NCBI GenBank assembly: GCA_946894095.1
Contig: OX335655.1
Coordinates: 13,888,001-13,952,000, forward strand
Reading direction: 5' to 3'
DNA: 64,000 nt
Source: Incurvaria masculella
Lineage: Eukaryota > Arthropoda > Insecta > Lepidoptera > Incurvariidae
This document shows, piece by piece, positions 34,301-46,004 of the stretch. Numbering within the stretch: position 1 is the stretch's first letter; each line of letters starts with the position of its first letter. The notes beneath the pieces were generated by a model, which searched no databases, was not told the origin of the DNA, and was given only the letters and a program-made list of their open reading frames with translations. A program made the translations under genes and the position numbers.

Positions 34301-36194
34301 CAATGTGATATTGGCCATAGTTTTGTGGGCTCATAAAATATGGACGACGAACAGGATTCTTAGACTCAAAGGTCAGTAGATAACCAAGTGTAGTGGTAAA
34401 ATAACTGATCCTGGTGGGGCGTGGAATAGCAGCAAAGTGGCGCAACTTTAGATTTATAGCTGATTTACACTTTGCGAGTTCACGGGCGAGTACAATCATT
34501 TAAAGCCCTCGAAACCCCCTTACGTACAGTGTAACGTTTCACGGTCGTGCTCGTACGTGAAGAAGAATGATGTTCTCGCATACAAATTGGTTAGCGTTCG
34601 AGAACCGCATTGATCCGTTGGAAGCACCATGGTGAAACAGAACAACGTCCGGAAGTCTAAATTACTTCATTAAAACACGGAAAATGTTGCTATAACTTCT
34701 TGATATTTGGAATCTTTAAACAACATATTTTTTTCGGCCGAACTCCTTCAAAGTCACACTTTCTCCTCTACAGGATTGGAATGGAACCCTACCAGATATT
34801 CTCGTACGAAGCTCTCGCTGATTCAAATATTCCTTGTACGTATTCCTGGCACTGTGCAAATCGGGCTTTATGGACAGGGAGCTACAATTTCAGCGAGTGA
34901 ACTGCGTACTGAGTTTCAATTTAAAAATGACGTCAGTTGTGCCAGTTACGAAATAATGTCAGAATCCGTTCCAGACCATCACAACTTTGGACTAATACGA
35001 TAGATGTATGACTTACCCATCCCCGACCACAACACACTTAATGGCTTGCATCCTTGGTTCAGTTTCAGGGTGTTTTATCACTAGGAGGTTCCGCCACAAC
35101 ACAACTCTGCTTCTCACAAGCCGCGTTCGGTACACGCCTAGCTAGCTTTACGCGCCAGCAACCACCACACCACACTAGCACAACCTACAGCGCGCCACGT
35201 TCATATTCTTCGGTAATCTCAATCGCTTACACCTATAAATTGGACCTCACGGAGCTGTAAAGGCTATAGGTACGAAACTGTACTGCTCGCCTGTCTCCGT
35301 CCGCAAACAGTCCCGTCAGCCAACTGTCGGCATTCGAAAAAGTGTGGCCATCAGTAAAAAATAAAATCTCAATATTTGGTACAACTTGAGCGAAAAACTT
35401 GAAAATGGTGCCGCAAGAACAAGCAGCGGACTAACTTTAGTACGCGTGTTAAGGTCGGACTAAACCAGTTTTTGTATGGTTAATCAGGTGTTAATCTCGT
35501 ACTAAGTTTTGATAGGTTCATTCTAAATACGACTGTTAAGATAAAAGTTTCTTGTGTCAAGCATTTTGACGATAAGAGTTGACTCCGGTCACTCTGATGG
35601 TGCTCGTATCGTGGAAACCTTGCATCAGAGGCACTTTTTTCAGTTTTGGTTATGGTGCTGTCTCTACAAAAAACACAAAATACAGCAATCGATGCTATTA
35701 ATATTATTTCTGCCTACAGAATGAATATAATAAAAAAATGCAGTTTTTAAATATATGTGTGTTTTTTTTTATGTTTCATTGTCTTGTGCGTTTATGTAGC
35801 AAAACAGTGTTAAAAATTACTGTTTAAATTATGCAGTTATTACAATGCCCAGCAGTAATAGTTCCATGATAATTTAGAAATTATTTTTGTGCGGAAAAGC
35901 TTCTTCCCTGTCAACTTCTTTAGATTACATATGAGTGAACTATGAAATTTGTACACTAGGATGGAGGCTATTCCGTAACAGTCAACTATTATCGTCAGAA
36001 CGCGGCTTTAGAACTGTCGGAACCCATGATAAATCGAAAAAACCGTAATATTGTATAGAAAAAAAACGGCTGACGCAAGGGATAGCGTCGGCGCTATATG
36101 ATCTAATCCGATCATTTAGGGCACAAGCCCTAATTTAAGACTGTTTTTGTACTAATGGTGCAAACGAATTTAATTCACAGATAAAAGAGAAACA
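31371..36194. other. long gene-free stretch
   Basis: 4.8 kb of mostly AT-rich DNA. At 35440-35615 there is a fragment of a MITE family shared with 48815-48965 and, inverted, 63300-63425 (GGTGTTAAT..CGTACTAAGTTTTGA). 32430-32680 is GC-richer and ends in AATAAA (about 32662) but no protein is recognisable. Nothing else found. Confidence 0.35.
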
Positions 36195-36275
36195 TCTACG
36201 TTTATATTTCGCAAGACGTCATCGCTGATAATCGTATTTAGTGTCATCGCACTCTAATAAGAATTTAGAATTTTA
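36195..36275 (-). repeat. interspersed repeat fragment
   Basis: Inverse of the segment around 56200 (TTATTAGAGTGCGATGACAC). Confidence 0.55.
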
Positions 36276-36854
36276 AATGAAAGCGAAGTATTTACCTGTC
36301 AAAGTTGACTGTGAATCTTTAGTGATTTTCAGCTGTGATTCACCGAAGTGAATTTCAAGATTTATACCCCTGGATGTAGTATTAATTTACGCGCGGCCCA
36401 AGAGCACGTTGTTCTCGGTTTTACCATTGGCGGTTGTTTTAGTGGCGTAAGTACATACCCCGTCGAACGGTGTGCAGGACGTGGTCGTGAGTATATGGGT
36501 TGGGAAGGACTCGGGAACTCACTCAAACCTCGCGTTGCGTTGAGTTCCGGCGGCGTCTCGAAGCACGCGCAGTCGCTCGTGGCTCCACCCCTAAACACGA
36601 AGGCTATCCGGCCACTACACAATGCCTGGGCGAGGCACCATACTAAATATTCGTTTTTGTCGGCAAAACGCGAGGAACGCGATGCGAAAAATGAATAGGC
36701 CACGAATTCACACTATTGACCAAAAAAAAACTTGACACTTTTGTGTCACTGTCTCCTCTTTGATCGCCGGCCACAAAACATGGCCAACTTACCGTCTTCT
36801 CTTTGACAGCTGAAGCTGGCAAACTACTCTCTATAAATATAAAATGAAAGTTTA
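36276..36854. other. CpG-rich patch, gene not established
   Basis: 36340-36700 is GC-rich with fully overlapping antisense open frames of 116 and 113 codons and no domain. It could be a promoter region; unassigned. Confidence 0.3.
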
Positions 36855-36955
36855 TCGTATTTTATATCCAGTTCAAAGCAGCCGTGCTCAAAAAGAGAAG
36901 GTCCGGGCATGATACCTAATTCCTTCGGGAATTTATCTATTACTATCAGCCATAG
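36855..36955 (+). mobile_element. SINE tail fragment
   Basis: TATCCAGTTCAAAGCAGCCG ... GAAGGTCCGGGCATGATACC TAATTCCTTCGGGAA matches the SINE 3' part. Confidence 0.65.
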
Positions 36956-38432
36956 TCCAGTTAAGTGCATAAAAGTCGACATAGTTTATTTCAAAAACCT
37001 TGCTTTTTCCATAAAACTTATTAATCATCCGCGATCCGACCGCGACTTGGAACCTAAAATGTGCAATTGTTAAGTGCGAAATGAGGTGTAGGTTCTGTAC
37101 CTACCACAAACTAATAACTTAATTACAACTTTCGCATACAAACTCTGTTATTTTGAGGTAGATGCACCACCACGACTACTCAAAAAAATTTGGTCAGGAA
37201 ATTCGTTGAAAGCAAGCAGGCTTCCATGTCGCTCTGTAAAATCAAACGAATTAAAAAACCATTAAAAAGCAATTTTGAGAACTCGTGACTGCGTCCGCAA
37301 TTTCGCAACAAAAAACCGTGAACTGAACCATCGGGACAACGCTACCATGCTGCATCGACGATAAATTCACTTTCGCGCTTTCAGAAATGTAGCTGAGGTA
37401 AATTATAGTTCGTTTAACATTCGGTTAGTGACAGTTCTAGTTGCTACAATTAATCTCATCTCATCCTAGATTTTCAACAATATTATTGAAATGTAAAAAA
37501 AGTGTGTTTATATTTTTTTTCGAAAATCGTACTTGTGATTCCTCCTGAGAACTTTACAACAAAGATTCGTCAGTACCATTGCGCTACGTGCATAATATGT
37601 GCCTTCTGGTTGCAAGCATGATCCTTACATCACATTTGAACGGCATATGCATGTTTATTGAATTTAATGCATTTATAGGTTTTCATATGCAGTAATTTCA
37701 TTAAAAAATCAAATGTCCGACTGATTTGAAGCTGAACCCTTTTAGAAATGTCGATTGTGTAAATTTTCGAAAAACGTATCACTCGTTTAATCGCGCATTG
37801 ACATTCGACAGAGTTCGGAAAAGTGGATGCGCTCCAACGCAATTGCATGACATATTTTAGAATAAATGTACTCGTAGTTGTGGGTAATATTAAAAACTTG
37901 GCAACATTTACCCGACAGGTTCGGCAACATAAAGGCAGGTTTGAATCGTACCGCCATCTAGGTTCAAAGATGGAACTAGTTGATTTTCGGATGACGTGGA
38001 GTTTAGTCGTAATATCTAGCAACACCTTGACTAGTGTGGTCATATTAGAGAAATATCCCAATTATTTGTATTTTTTATCACACACCGATCGTATGAACTG
38101 TAGAAAAGACGTTATCTCAAATCACCGTTTGTAAACGTTAGTATATGTAAGTTAGTTTAGGTTTTCTGTGTTCACATAATCATGGATAATAACATTTTTG
38201 CAAACTGTAATGAGGCCTTTATATTGTGGACTATCCAATACTGGTTGGATCAACACTACAAGCATCCGACCGACCGGACCTCTGGCGGAGGTTTGTTTAT
38301 TGTGGCGTGCTTTTGTGGTGTGGCACTGGTATCACCGGTAGCAGCGGTGCACGGCGCACGCGGGTGCGTCACAGCGTCGCGCGATCGCGCGTGTTGTGTT
38401 TTATTGTGCTGTGGTGTGGTCTAGCGGCATCC
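36956..38432. other. upstream region of mof
   Basis: Presumably holds the mof promoter and 5' UTR. The last 200 bp become GC-rich. No TATA box assignable. Confidence 0.35.
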
Positions 38433-38675
38433 ATGGCGAAGGGCGACAAGGAGTTGGTGGCTAGTGCGACGCTGGCGGAAGCGGATCTACCGTCTCCGGA
38501 CGCACGAATCGATGGCGTGGTGAGACGGCGCGATTCGATCGACAGACATCCGCCTTTAGCGAGCGGCGAGCATTACTTGGTGCGACGGGAGGACGACACC
38601 TGGCGGCAGGCTGAGATCATCCAGACGCGATACTCGGACACAGAACGAGCTTACGAGTACTACGTTCATTATGAG
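38433..38675 (+). CDS. mof: mof coding exon 1
   Basis: Exon 1 encodes residues 1-81: a short acidic leader beginning MAKGDKELV and the first strands of the chromo-barrel ([13 protein letters not shown], then EYYVHYE). It ends exactly on a codon boundary at GAG, followed by the splice donor GTCAGT. The exon is GC-richer than the flanks. The frame stays open upstream of the ATG without an in-frame stop back to 38226, but no better start is seen. Confidence 0.93.
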
Positions 38676-41600
38676 GTCAGTTGACGCATCGATAAGATTG
38701 TAAACAGAAGTTGCCGGTCGGCGTGACGCGATAAGCAATGCTTTCCCCGAGCAGAGGCGCTTTTTCGCTTCTCGGAATTTTACTGAGACCAATTTTATGC
38801 TTTAGGAATCCTATTAAATGTTAAAATTATGAGCTAAGAGACCAATGTAATAGTTAGAGATGTTGTGCAATAATAATAATGCTCTTCAGTCCTGTATGTA
38901 CCCATAAATATGGAATATGGGTTCAATTACATTCGCTGTAGTAACATCCAGCTTGGTGAATAGGGAAAAGTTTGACTGAAGAAACTCAGCTTTCAATTTC
39001 TACACTTATTATATCCAGCGAGCGTAGCAAATTTGATTGCTGCAGCACTATTCTAACTTCCTATGCTTTGATATTGGACTGAAACCCTTAGCCGATGTTT
39101 TAAAGTACTGCTATATACTGGCCGATTCACATTTAGAAATGCATATGTTTAGCAAACTAAATTGTATCAGTCCGAGTTAACTTATTTTGTCAAATTAAGA
39201 ATACCAGCTCAACATTTACAAAATAATGTACTTGGTATTGTCTTCCTGTTATCTAATCTCCGGCGCCACAGTTTCTTTCTTAAAAATTTTGGACTGACTC
39301 AAACTTGGGTCTTCAGTCTAGATTTGATGCACCTGTGATCGTATTCTGTGTATCGCAGCTAGCAATATTTCTGTGCTTGCCCCCAAAGTGCCTATTAGCT
39401 TTTAATATAGACTTACCGCCGATGTTTCGGCTCATTCCTGATACTTAAGTAGTGGTCCAATTTGAACCATCGTTACAAAAAGCACGCTCAAAACTGGTCC
39501 GATTTGCGCCTACAGCTTCTAATGAGTAGTCTTATCGTCTTTCCACTGTGTTTTTTCACAAACCGTTAAATGTACCTCAGTTGAAAATTCAAGTTCAACT
39601 TAGAGCAATTGATTAGATTCGAATTTAAGGTAATTTGTTCCATGTTTGTTTTGTTTCTGTAAGCGGAATATTTTGTAATGCTTACTGCTTTGAATGTGCA
39701 ATCTGCTAGGAACGCGCTCTGTACAATATTTTACACACGATATTTGCATGGGGGCCCCCTATAATTTTTGTTATTTTAACTTTTACTCTCCATAGTTATA
39801 GTTAAAATTACAAGACTGCTCCATTCTTAGCTTCTAGCTGGATATCAGGGATGGTAGAGTGGATTTTTAGAAGCATTTTTGGTCAAGGAACATGGGCGCG
39901 AAAACAAAGTTTTCTATCCAAAATATTTTTTTTAAAATATGAAATTTAAAATTTACAAGAGTGCGCCATTAAAACTGCAAAAAAAAAACCTACGAAAAAC
40001 CCAAAAATGCATCATACTGAATTGATAATTAGGTGAGAAAACCCAATTTTTAAATGCACCTCGAAGCCCAGGCAGGTAAGTTGATGGCTATGCCGAAAGA
40101 CTCGCTTGGTCGGCCCTCTCGCTCCGCTCAGGACCTCCTGCGCGAGCTTTCGTCTCCGCACTTCTAAAAAACACTCTAGGGATGATGCACACCAACATGT
40201 AATGTCGGGGCGGCTAAGTCAGTTTTGGAGCAATACGAGTACAGCAATTGTTAATTTTACCCTAAATTATGGGAAATTAACGTGTTGGCAACATTTTACC
40301 TGCAATATGAATTTGTCAACATGACCTGTTCGCGTCGGAATACAGAACGAACGTTAATATTGCTGATGGGAATTCATATTAAAAAAAAAACCTTTGGATA
40401 GAAAACTTCGTTTTCGCGCCCATGTTCCTTGACCAAAAATGCTTCTAAAAATCCACTCTACCATCGCTGATATCCAGCTAGAAGCTAAGAATGGCGCAGT
40501 CTTGTAAATTTTACCCGAAATATATACTCTGTAAAAATTTCAGCTGTTTACCTATTACGGTTCATGAGATAGAGCCCGCTGACAAACGAACTGACAGCGG
40601 AGGCCTAAAAATACAAATGATTTGCGACTATGAAAATAGAGCTTCTCCCCAGGGCATGGATACAAAACATAAAAGTCTAATCCTTGGCGATAATAATAGG
40701 ACAACTGGTGGCAAATCCCGCCAAATGTGCGGTCACAGTCCAGTAGCACATTGCAACGCGATTGATATTAAGTGTTCGCATCGCATTTGCGGAAGGACGC
40801 CCCTGACCATAAGGTCAGGAACAAACCTGACCGTAGGGTGCTACTAAACTTATGTCGTCGATGGCACTATCCACAAGTGTGCCACTGGTTACTACGACCC
40901 CATTTAGTTTTTTTTATGTAACTGGACATGGATGGCTAATACCGAACTGACGGCTAATACCGTCAGATATTAGCCCAACACATCACATGGGTATTAGGTG
41001 CCATGCCAGGACCTTACTTATATTAGTATCTGTTATCTAGTATTATTACATATTAGTATCTGTTGATTCCTTCATTCTTTCTATTAAGTAATTTAAGAAA
41101 TCCAGGATTGCTAGCAAGTAAGATTTAAAATCTTTGGTACTGGAGCTAAAAGTTTTTTTTGTTTTACAGGGTTCGGATCGGCGTCTGGACGAATGGGTGG
41201 CAAGCGAGCGCATCATGTCGGATCGGTTCGATGTGTGCGAGCGCGGGTGGGAGAGAGGCGGCGAGTCGCGGCGCGGCGACCCCGCCGGCCGCAAAATCAC
41301 GCGCAACCAAAAACGCAAGCACGATGAGATTAACCACGTACAGAAGACATACGCCGAGATGGACCCCACGACCGCTGCCCTTGAGAAAGAACACGAAGCT
41401 ATCACCAAAATAAAATACATTGATAAGATACAGATGGGCAAGTTTGAGATCGATACCTGGTACTTTAGCCCCTACCCTGACGAATACGGCAAACAGACCA
41501 AGTTGTGGATCTGCGAGTATTGTCTGAAGTACATGCGTCTCGAAAAGACGTACAGATATCACCTGAGCGAGTGCACGGTGCGACAGCCGCTCGGCAATGA

Positions 41601-42267
41601 GATATACCGGAAAGGAACCCTTGCCATTTTTGAGGTAGACGGCCGCGATCACAAGATATACTGCCAGAATCTCTGCCTGCTGGCGAAGCTGTTCCTAGAC
41701 CACAAGACGCTGTACTTCGATGTGGAGCCCTTCCTGTTCTACCTGCTGTGCGAAGTGGACAAGCACGGTGCACACATAGTTGGCTATTTCTCCAAGGAGA
41801 AGGAGTCTCAAGAGGGGAATAATGTCGCCTGCATCCTTACTCTGCCGCCTTTCCAGAGGCAGGGCTACGGGAAGCTCCTTATAGCGTTCAGCTACGAACT
41901 GTCCCGGATGGAACAGGTGGTCGGCGGCCCGGAGAAGCCTCTGTCGGACCTCGGTAAACTGAGTTACCGTTCCTACTGGTCGTGGGTCCTCTTGGACGTC
42001 CTCAGCGTGAGCAGCGGGACGCTCAGCATTAAGGACCTCAGTTTCATGACGGGCATATCCCAGACTGATATTATTTCCACCCTGCAGTCCATGAATATGG
42101 TGAAGTATTGGAAGGGACAGCATGTCATCTGCGTGACGCCCAAGATGGTTCAGGAACTTCTTTCCAGCTCCCACTTCAAGAGGCCGAGGCTCTGTGTAGA
42201 CTCCGAGTGTCTCCGGTGGACTCCGACCAGGCGTAAATCCAGTGTGAACTCGAAAGCAAAGAAATAG
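38433..42267 (+). CDS. mof: MYST histone acetyltransferase MOF/KAT8 (two coding exons)
   Basis: This is the lepidopteran orthologue of males-absent-on-the-first (KAT8), the nuclear acetyltransferase that modifies histone H4 Lys16 in the MSL and NSL complexes. Coding exons 38433-38675 and 41170-42267 join in phase 0 (donor GAG|GTCAGT, acceptor TTTTACAG|GGT) to give 446 residues; human KAT8 has 458, while Drosophila Mof carries a long N-terminal extension that is absent here. Visible in the sequence: a chromo-barrel at about residues 45-97, split by the intron after residue 81 and resuming with GSDRRLDEW; the linker [20 protein letters not shown]; a C2HC zinc finger with Cys196, Cys199, His212 and Cys216; the autoacetylated lysine at 260 (LDHKTLYFD); the catalytic cysteine at 302 (VACILTLPP); the acetyl-CoA loop QRQGYGK at 310-316; and the general-base glutamate at 336 (PEKPLSDLG). 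All key residues are present. The start ATG was chosen because upstream sequence in frame is not conserved-looking and the chosen product matches the family length. Confidence 0.96.
39715..40612 (+). mobile_element. GTCY MITE copy split by a fold-back element
   Basis: Left remnant TTGCATGGGGGCCCCCTATA (to 39802) and right remnant ATACTCTGTAAAAATTTCAG ... CGGTTCATGAGATAGAGCC ... ACAGCGGAGGCCTAAAAA (40514-40612) are the two halves of one MITE. The microsatellite is reduced to two units. Confidence 0.75.
39803..40513. mobile_element. 711-bp fold-back element in the mof intron
   Basis: Inverted arms of about 125 bp, nearly identical: GCCATTCTTAGCTTCTAGCT, ATCAG.GATGGTAGAGTGGA, GGTCAAGGAACATGGGCGCG, TTTTCTATCCAAA. 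The middle 450 bp has no coding capacity. Confidence 0.9.
40918..41035 (-). mobile_element. SINE tail fragment in mof intron
   Basis: Reverse SINE tail (ACATGGATGGCTAATACCGA ... GTGCCATGCCAGGACCTTAC), ending about 135 bp before the mof exon 2 acceptor. Confidence 0.75.
41170..42267 (+). CDS. mof: mof coding exon 2
   Basis: Exon 2 encodes residues 82-446 (end of the chromo-barrel, linker, complete MYST domain) and the TAG stop in one uninterrupted exon. The acceptor TTTTACAG is preceded by a T-rich tract. The single large exon carrying the whole catalytic domain is intact, with no frameshift. The C-terminus ends in a basic tail ([12 protein letters not shown]), as KAT8 orthologues do. Confidence 0.96.
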   Translation, partial: GSDRRLDEWVASERIMSDRFDVCERGWERGGESRRGDPAGRKITRNQKRKHDEINHVQKTYAEMDPTTAALEKEHEAITKIKYIDKIQMGKFEIDTWYFSPYPDEYGKQTKLWICEYCLKYMRLEKTYRYHLSECTVRQPLGNEIYRKGTLAIFEVDGRDHKIYCQNLCLLAKLFLDHKTLYFDVEPFLFYLLCEVDKHGAHIVGYFSKEKESQEGNNVACILTLPPFQRQGYGKLLIAFSYELSRMEQVVGGPEKPLSDLGKLSYRSYWSWVLLDVLSVSSGTLSIKDLSFMTGISQTDIISTLQSMNMVKYWKGQHVICVTPKMVQELLSSSHFKRPRLCVDSECLRWTPTRRKSSVNSKAKK

Positions 42268-43284
42268 TGCAAGTGATGCCGACCCGTGTTGTTTCGGTAC
42301 GGAGGCCGGCGCTTTGAGACTTGAGCCCATCTGGAAATGTTTGCCCTGGCAGCGCAGTGAGTGTAGTGTAAGTATGGTAACCTTAGACGTAAGTCGAAAA
42401 GTGTATTTTGATCTAGTTACAAGAATGTTCTTTTTTAACTTGCTATTCTAGTTGGAATATACAATAGAAATGTTGGTTTGGTGCCATTTTTGAATGCGAT
42501 CAAATTTCATTCACATTGTCTTTTTTTTTTACCGGTGACACCGTAATTTCCTTCGGTCAATTTCCTATAAACCTAAAATAATAAATTATTTACATTTCGT
42601 AAGTAATTATTGTCTCAATTAGTTCCTAAGCAAGTATAGAAAAAACAACAAAAAAATTATAGTGATACTAATCCTAAGTTTAGCTTAATGTTATGAACAT
42701 TTGAATCTACAACCAAACTTATTGCCTGAGCAGTAAAATATAACAATCAATGGCAGGTTTTCAAAACAGATTTTACGAGGTGGATTCATTTTTTTTTGTG
42801 CTGCCTAAATTAACTTATTTAAACGACACCTAAGTTTATCCATATGTAACTATCCTTACTTAGTGGAGTGTTAAGTTCGTGTTATCAGATAATGATTTAC
42901 ACATGTAAGAGGTCAACGACCAGTCCTATTTTGCTTTGGACAGTTGGCACGAAATATTTTTTAGTCACGACTCTTTCAACACATAATTATATGTGTACCA
43001 ACATGAGCTCCACCCAAATGCCGGAGTCTACACAGTATTAGCGTCTCAATACAATCTCAGTTGGATTCTGCTTAGTTTAAGTAAAGTTTAGATTTAGTTT
43101 TGTGTTTGTTGAATGATTATTTTGTGAGGGTCTTGGTTGGAAAGATGTAAAGCGTAGTATGCATGCGATGATGTTACTTCATATTTGCTTTGTTAAAGTA
43201 CCATTTTGCTACACATTTTTAAAGACTTCCGGACATAATTCTATTTATTTTAAGGTTGTGTGGAAGAATCTGTAACCAAGGTTC
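42268..43284. other. mof 3' UTR / downstream flank
   Basis: AT-rich sequence with no coding frame. It presumably begins with the mof 3' UTR; its end is not determined. Confidence 0.4.
42580..42585 (+). promoter_or_regulatory. possible poly(A) signal of mof
   Basis: The first AATAAA hexamer noticed on the + strand downstream of the mof stop, about 310 bp after it, in AT-rich sequence. Proposed only from position; other hexamers occur further on. Confidence 0.35.
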
Positions 43285-43447
43285 GGGCTGAGATAAATAG
43301 TCATAACGGAAATGAAAACTAACGTAAGGTAGTCTTTTGTTACGTCACTTTGACACATTTTTATGAACGTAATTTCACATTTGACGCTAGGGAGTATTAC
43401 TTTTGGTACGTCTAAGTTTCTGTTATGACTATTTATCTCATCCTTAG
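43285..43447. mobile_element. fold-back MITE (CTGAGATAAATAGTC family), copy 3, short
   Basis: Arms GGCTGAGATAAATAGTCATA ... TATGACTATTTATCTCATCC. Confidence 0.82.
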
Positions 43448-44868
43448 TGTTATGTAAATATACAAACATTTAAAAGTTAGTTATGTTTGAATGAAGTGTT
43501 TTATGTTCATGGATACCAGTTTACATTTCGGCGTGTTGTTTTGTGTATAATATTATTGTTTAAAGTATAAAGCCTGACACTACATTGGATAATGGAGTGT
43601 CTTGCGGAGTCTGTTTTTTGAAGTAATAAACCTGAATTTGATTTAGAAAGTTGTTCCCACTGTATTTTATAGATTTTGTGGATCATAATTTTCACTTTCT
43701 ACTTGTGATATATTTTTAATGACCTAGTGGATAATAGTTGGACATAGAAAACCAATAAAATCGATGCATAAACGCTACCATTGTATTATTTTAAACTACT
43801 TTAGCTAGCGGTATTGCTGGTGATACCAGGTGTTGTGATGGAATATCAATCGCCTAAATACTGGCAAAGAAGTGTTTACGAGACTAACTTATTTGTGTAT
43901 GGCCAAGGTTGGCAGCTTGTTCCGGTCCTCAAAACATCTGATTTCAATAAAGTTTTCAGAATTTATGACTACTTTACCATGTCAGTTCTTTGCAACATAT
44001 TCCGTGAATATTTGACTGGTGAATTTTGATTCCAAAGCAACAAGTAATGCCATAAAATGATAAATCGTTAGAAAGCAATCCAAAGACTTATTTGGTTTTG
44101 GATTTAACATAAGGAAACCTTGAATAATTTGCAGGTAAAGTGTAATAAGTCATAACCTAAAACGTTTTCAATAATGTTCTATTTCGACTCTGGTTTTAGA
44201 ATATAGAAAAACCTTTAAAAATATTTTTTTACATCGTCTAATAGTATGTTAACGTGTTCTAACATTTCTATGTGAAATAAAAACAGAAAATGGCCCAAAA
44301 TGTTTGCACATGTCACTCGCATGTTAGGTTTGGGTTAGGCCGAGTTGATTTCTGTGTTTCTATTGACTAAAGACACCTAGTAGGTAGTTCAAGGGTTATT
44401 TTTTTCCATCTATAGTATCAATCATTTCCTGTGGACAGCCAACAAAAAATTAGGATTAAGTGAAAAACATATTTGATAATTTTATGTAATGGGGCCATAA
44501 CAGCTGGTATAAAAATTGATAAAAAATTGTGTGAAAATGGTGAATGCCGAAATATAGCTGGGTCTTTTAGATAGATGTGTTTCAGGATTCTCCTGTTTCC
44601 CGCCCTTTCCGTTCTATAACCCATCGCAGCTCTCACGCTGCTCACCTCATCCTTCGAGGGGCACAATATCAGAAATAGCAATATGAAAAACAGAAACATA
44701 GTTGCGGTCAAGAAGCAAAAGTAAGTTCTAATCTGTCCTTTTCTTTATGTTAAGTGATGGAATACGAAAAAACAAATCACTTTGATGATCCTAATCGCAC
44801 AAACAAAATATACAACTTCATTAAAATCTCACCATATTTTTTTAATCTATTCAAAATCCAAGTCAACA
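43448..44868. other. no gene established
   Basis: AT-rich. On the minus strand, 44711-44646 reads as a signal-peptide-like ATG frame (MFLFFILLFLILCPSKDE) ending at a GTGAGC donor-like site; see findings. Confidence 0.35.
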
Positions 44869-46002
44869 TTACATTGTAGGCAATTTTATGTGGAAATCAG
44901 GCACAGTCGATATAAATTGCCCTGATTCCGAGTCCGTGAAGTGGTGTAGCAAGAAGAGTTTCAGGTCTTGCAGTTCTTCGTCGTACTTTTGTTGCTCACA
45001 GATGGCGCTGTAGTCGACCGGAGACGGGCAGGATAGTTCTTCGACTCTGCTTAACGCCTCTGCTACTGTATTACTTTTACCGGAGATATGCGTCAGTGTA
45101 GTGGTGAACTGACTGATAAATCCGAGCTGCCGCGTGCGTCGTAGGTTCTCGTTGTTCTTGTTTACACCTCTGCGCTCAAAAGCGTACGTTAGGGGTTTGT
45201 GATCCGTATATATGATCAGTGGCTTTCCTTCGAAAATTCTTCGGAAGTGTTTTACGGCCTCGTAGATGGCCAGGAGCTCACGGTCGTAGGCGCTGTATCG
45301 TTGTTGCGTTACCGATAACTTTTTTGAAAAAAATCCGAGCGCCATCCATTTATTTTTTATTTTTTGTTGTAAAACAGCTCTTGCGACACGATCTGAGCAG
45401 TCGCTCATAAGGGAATATGTAGCATACTTCGAGGGATGAGATAATGTTGCTGCATTTTTTATGTCTTCTTTACAGGTCTCGAATGACTTTATTGATGCGT
45501 CAGTCCAAATAATTTTAGTGCGCTCGTTTTTTTTTGACTGATGTAGGTAGGCGTTGAGCTCAGCTTGGTGTTCCGCTGCATGCCGAATATTTTCTCGATA
45601 AAAATTGACCATTCCGAGAAAACGTCGTAGGTCTCGTATAGTTTCGGGTCGAGGATAGTTGCTGATAGCTGCGGTGCGTTCTTCCTTTGGTTTTATTCCT
45701 TCTGCTGACACAGTGTAGCCGAGAAAATCCACTTTCTGCTGTCCGAATACGCACTTATCTGTGTTCAGTGCTATTAAATTTTTTTCCAGCCGGTGAAATA
45801 TTGCTCGTAGGTGCTCTCGGTGTTGTTTTTTATTTACCGAACCTATCAACATATCGTCGAGGTAGGGAAACACGAAGTCCAAACCACGTAGTATGTTGTC
45901 AATGAGTCTCTGGAATGTCTGCCCAGCGTTCCTCAGACCGAAGCACATTCGGGGAAACTCGAACAGTCCGAAAGGCGTGATTATAGCTGTTTTCTCAATG
46001 TC
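44869..46002 (-). pseudogene. retrotransposon reverse transcriptase palm + RNase H (pol part 2)
   Basis: Continuation of pol in another frame after the break at 46003-46007. Visible are the RT block FGLRNAGQTFQR, the polymerase active site with YLDD (usual YVDD/YIDD), FLGYTVSAEGIKP, and an RNase H domain with carboxylates in MSDCSD, DRELLAIYEA and YTDHKPLTYA. It stops at 44869 soon after the RNase H domain. The zinc-binding and catalytic parts of integrase that should follow are missing. Within this segment the frame is intact for about 370 codons. Confidence 0.9.
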
Positions 46003-46004
46003 TT

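Larger units (their letters stand above)
38676..41169 (+). other. mof intron with nested transposons
   Basis: GT-AG intron of 2494 bp. It contains a fold-back element (39803-40513) inserted in a split copy of the GTCY MITE (about 39715-40612) and a minus-strand SINE tail (40918-41035). The rest (38676-39714 and 40613-40917) is AT-rich with no coding signal seen. Confidence 0.85.

Noticed and set aside
36348..36703. Antisense pair of 116- and 113-codon frames
   Set aside because: Both open because of GC-rich composition; no recognisable domain. Kept only as a CpG-rich patch.
41164..42330. Long frames antisense to mof exon 2
   Set aside because: Shadow frames of a conserved coding exon; no motif of their own.
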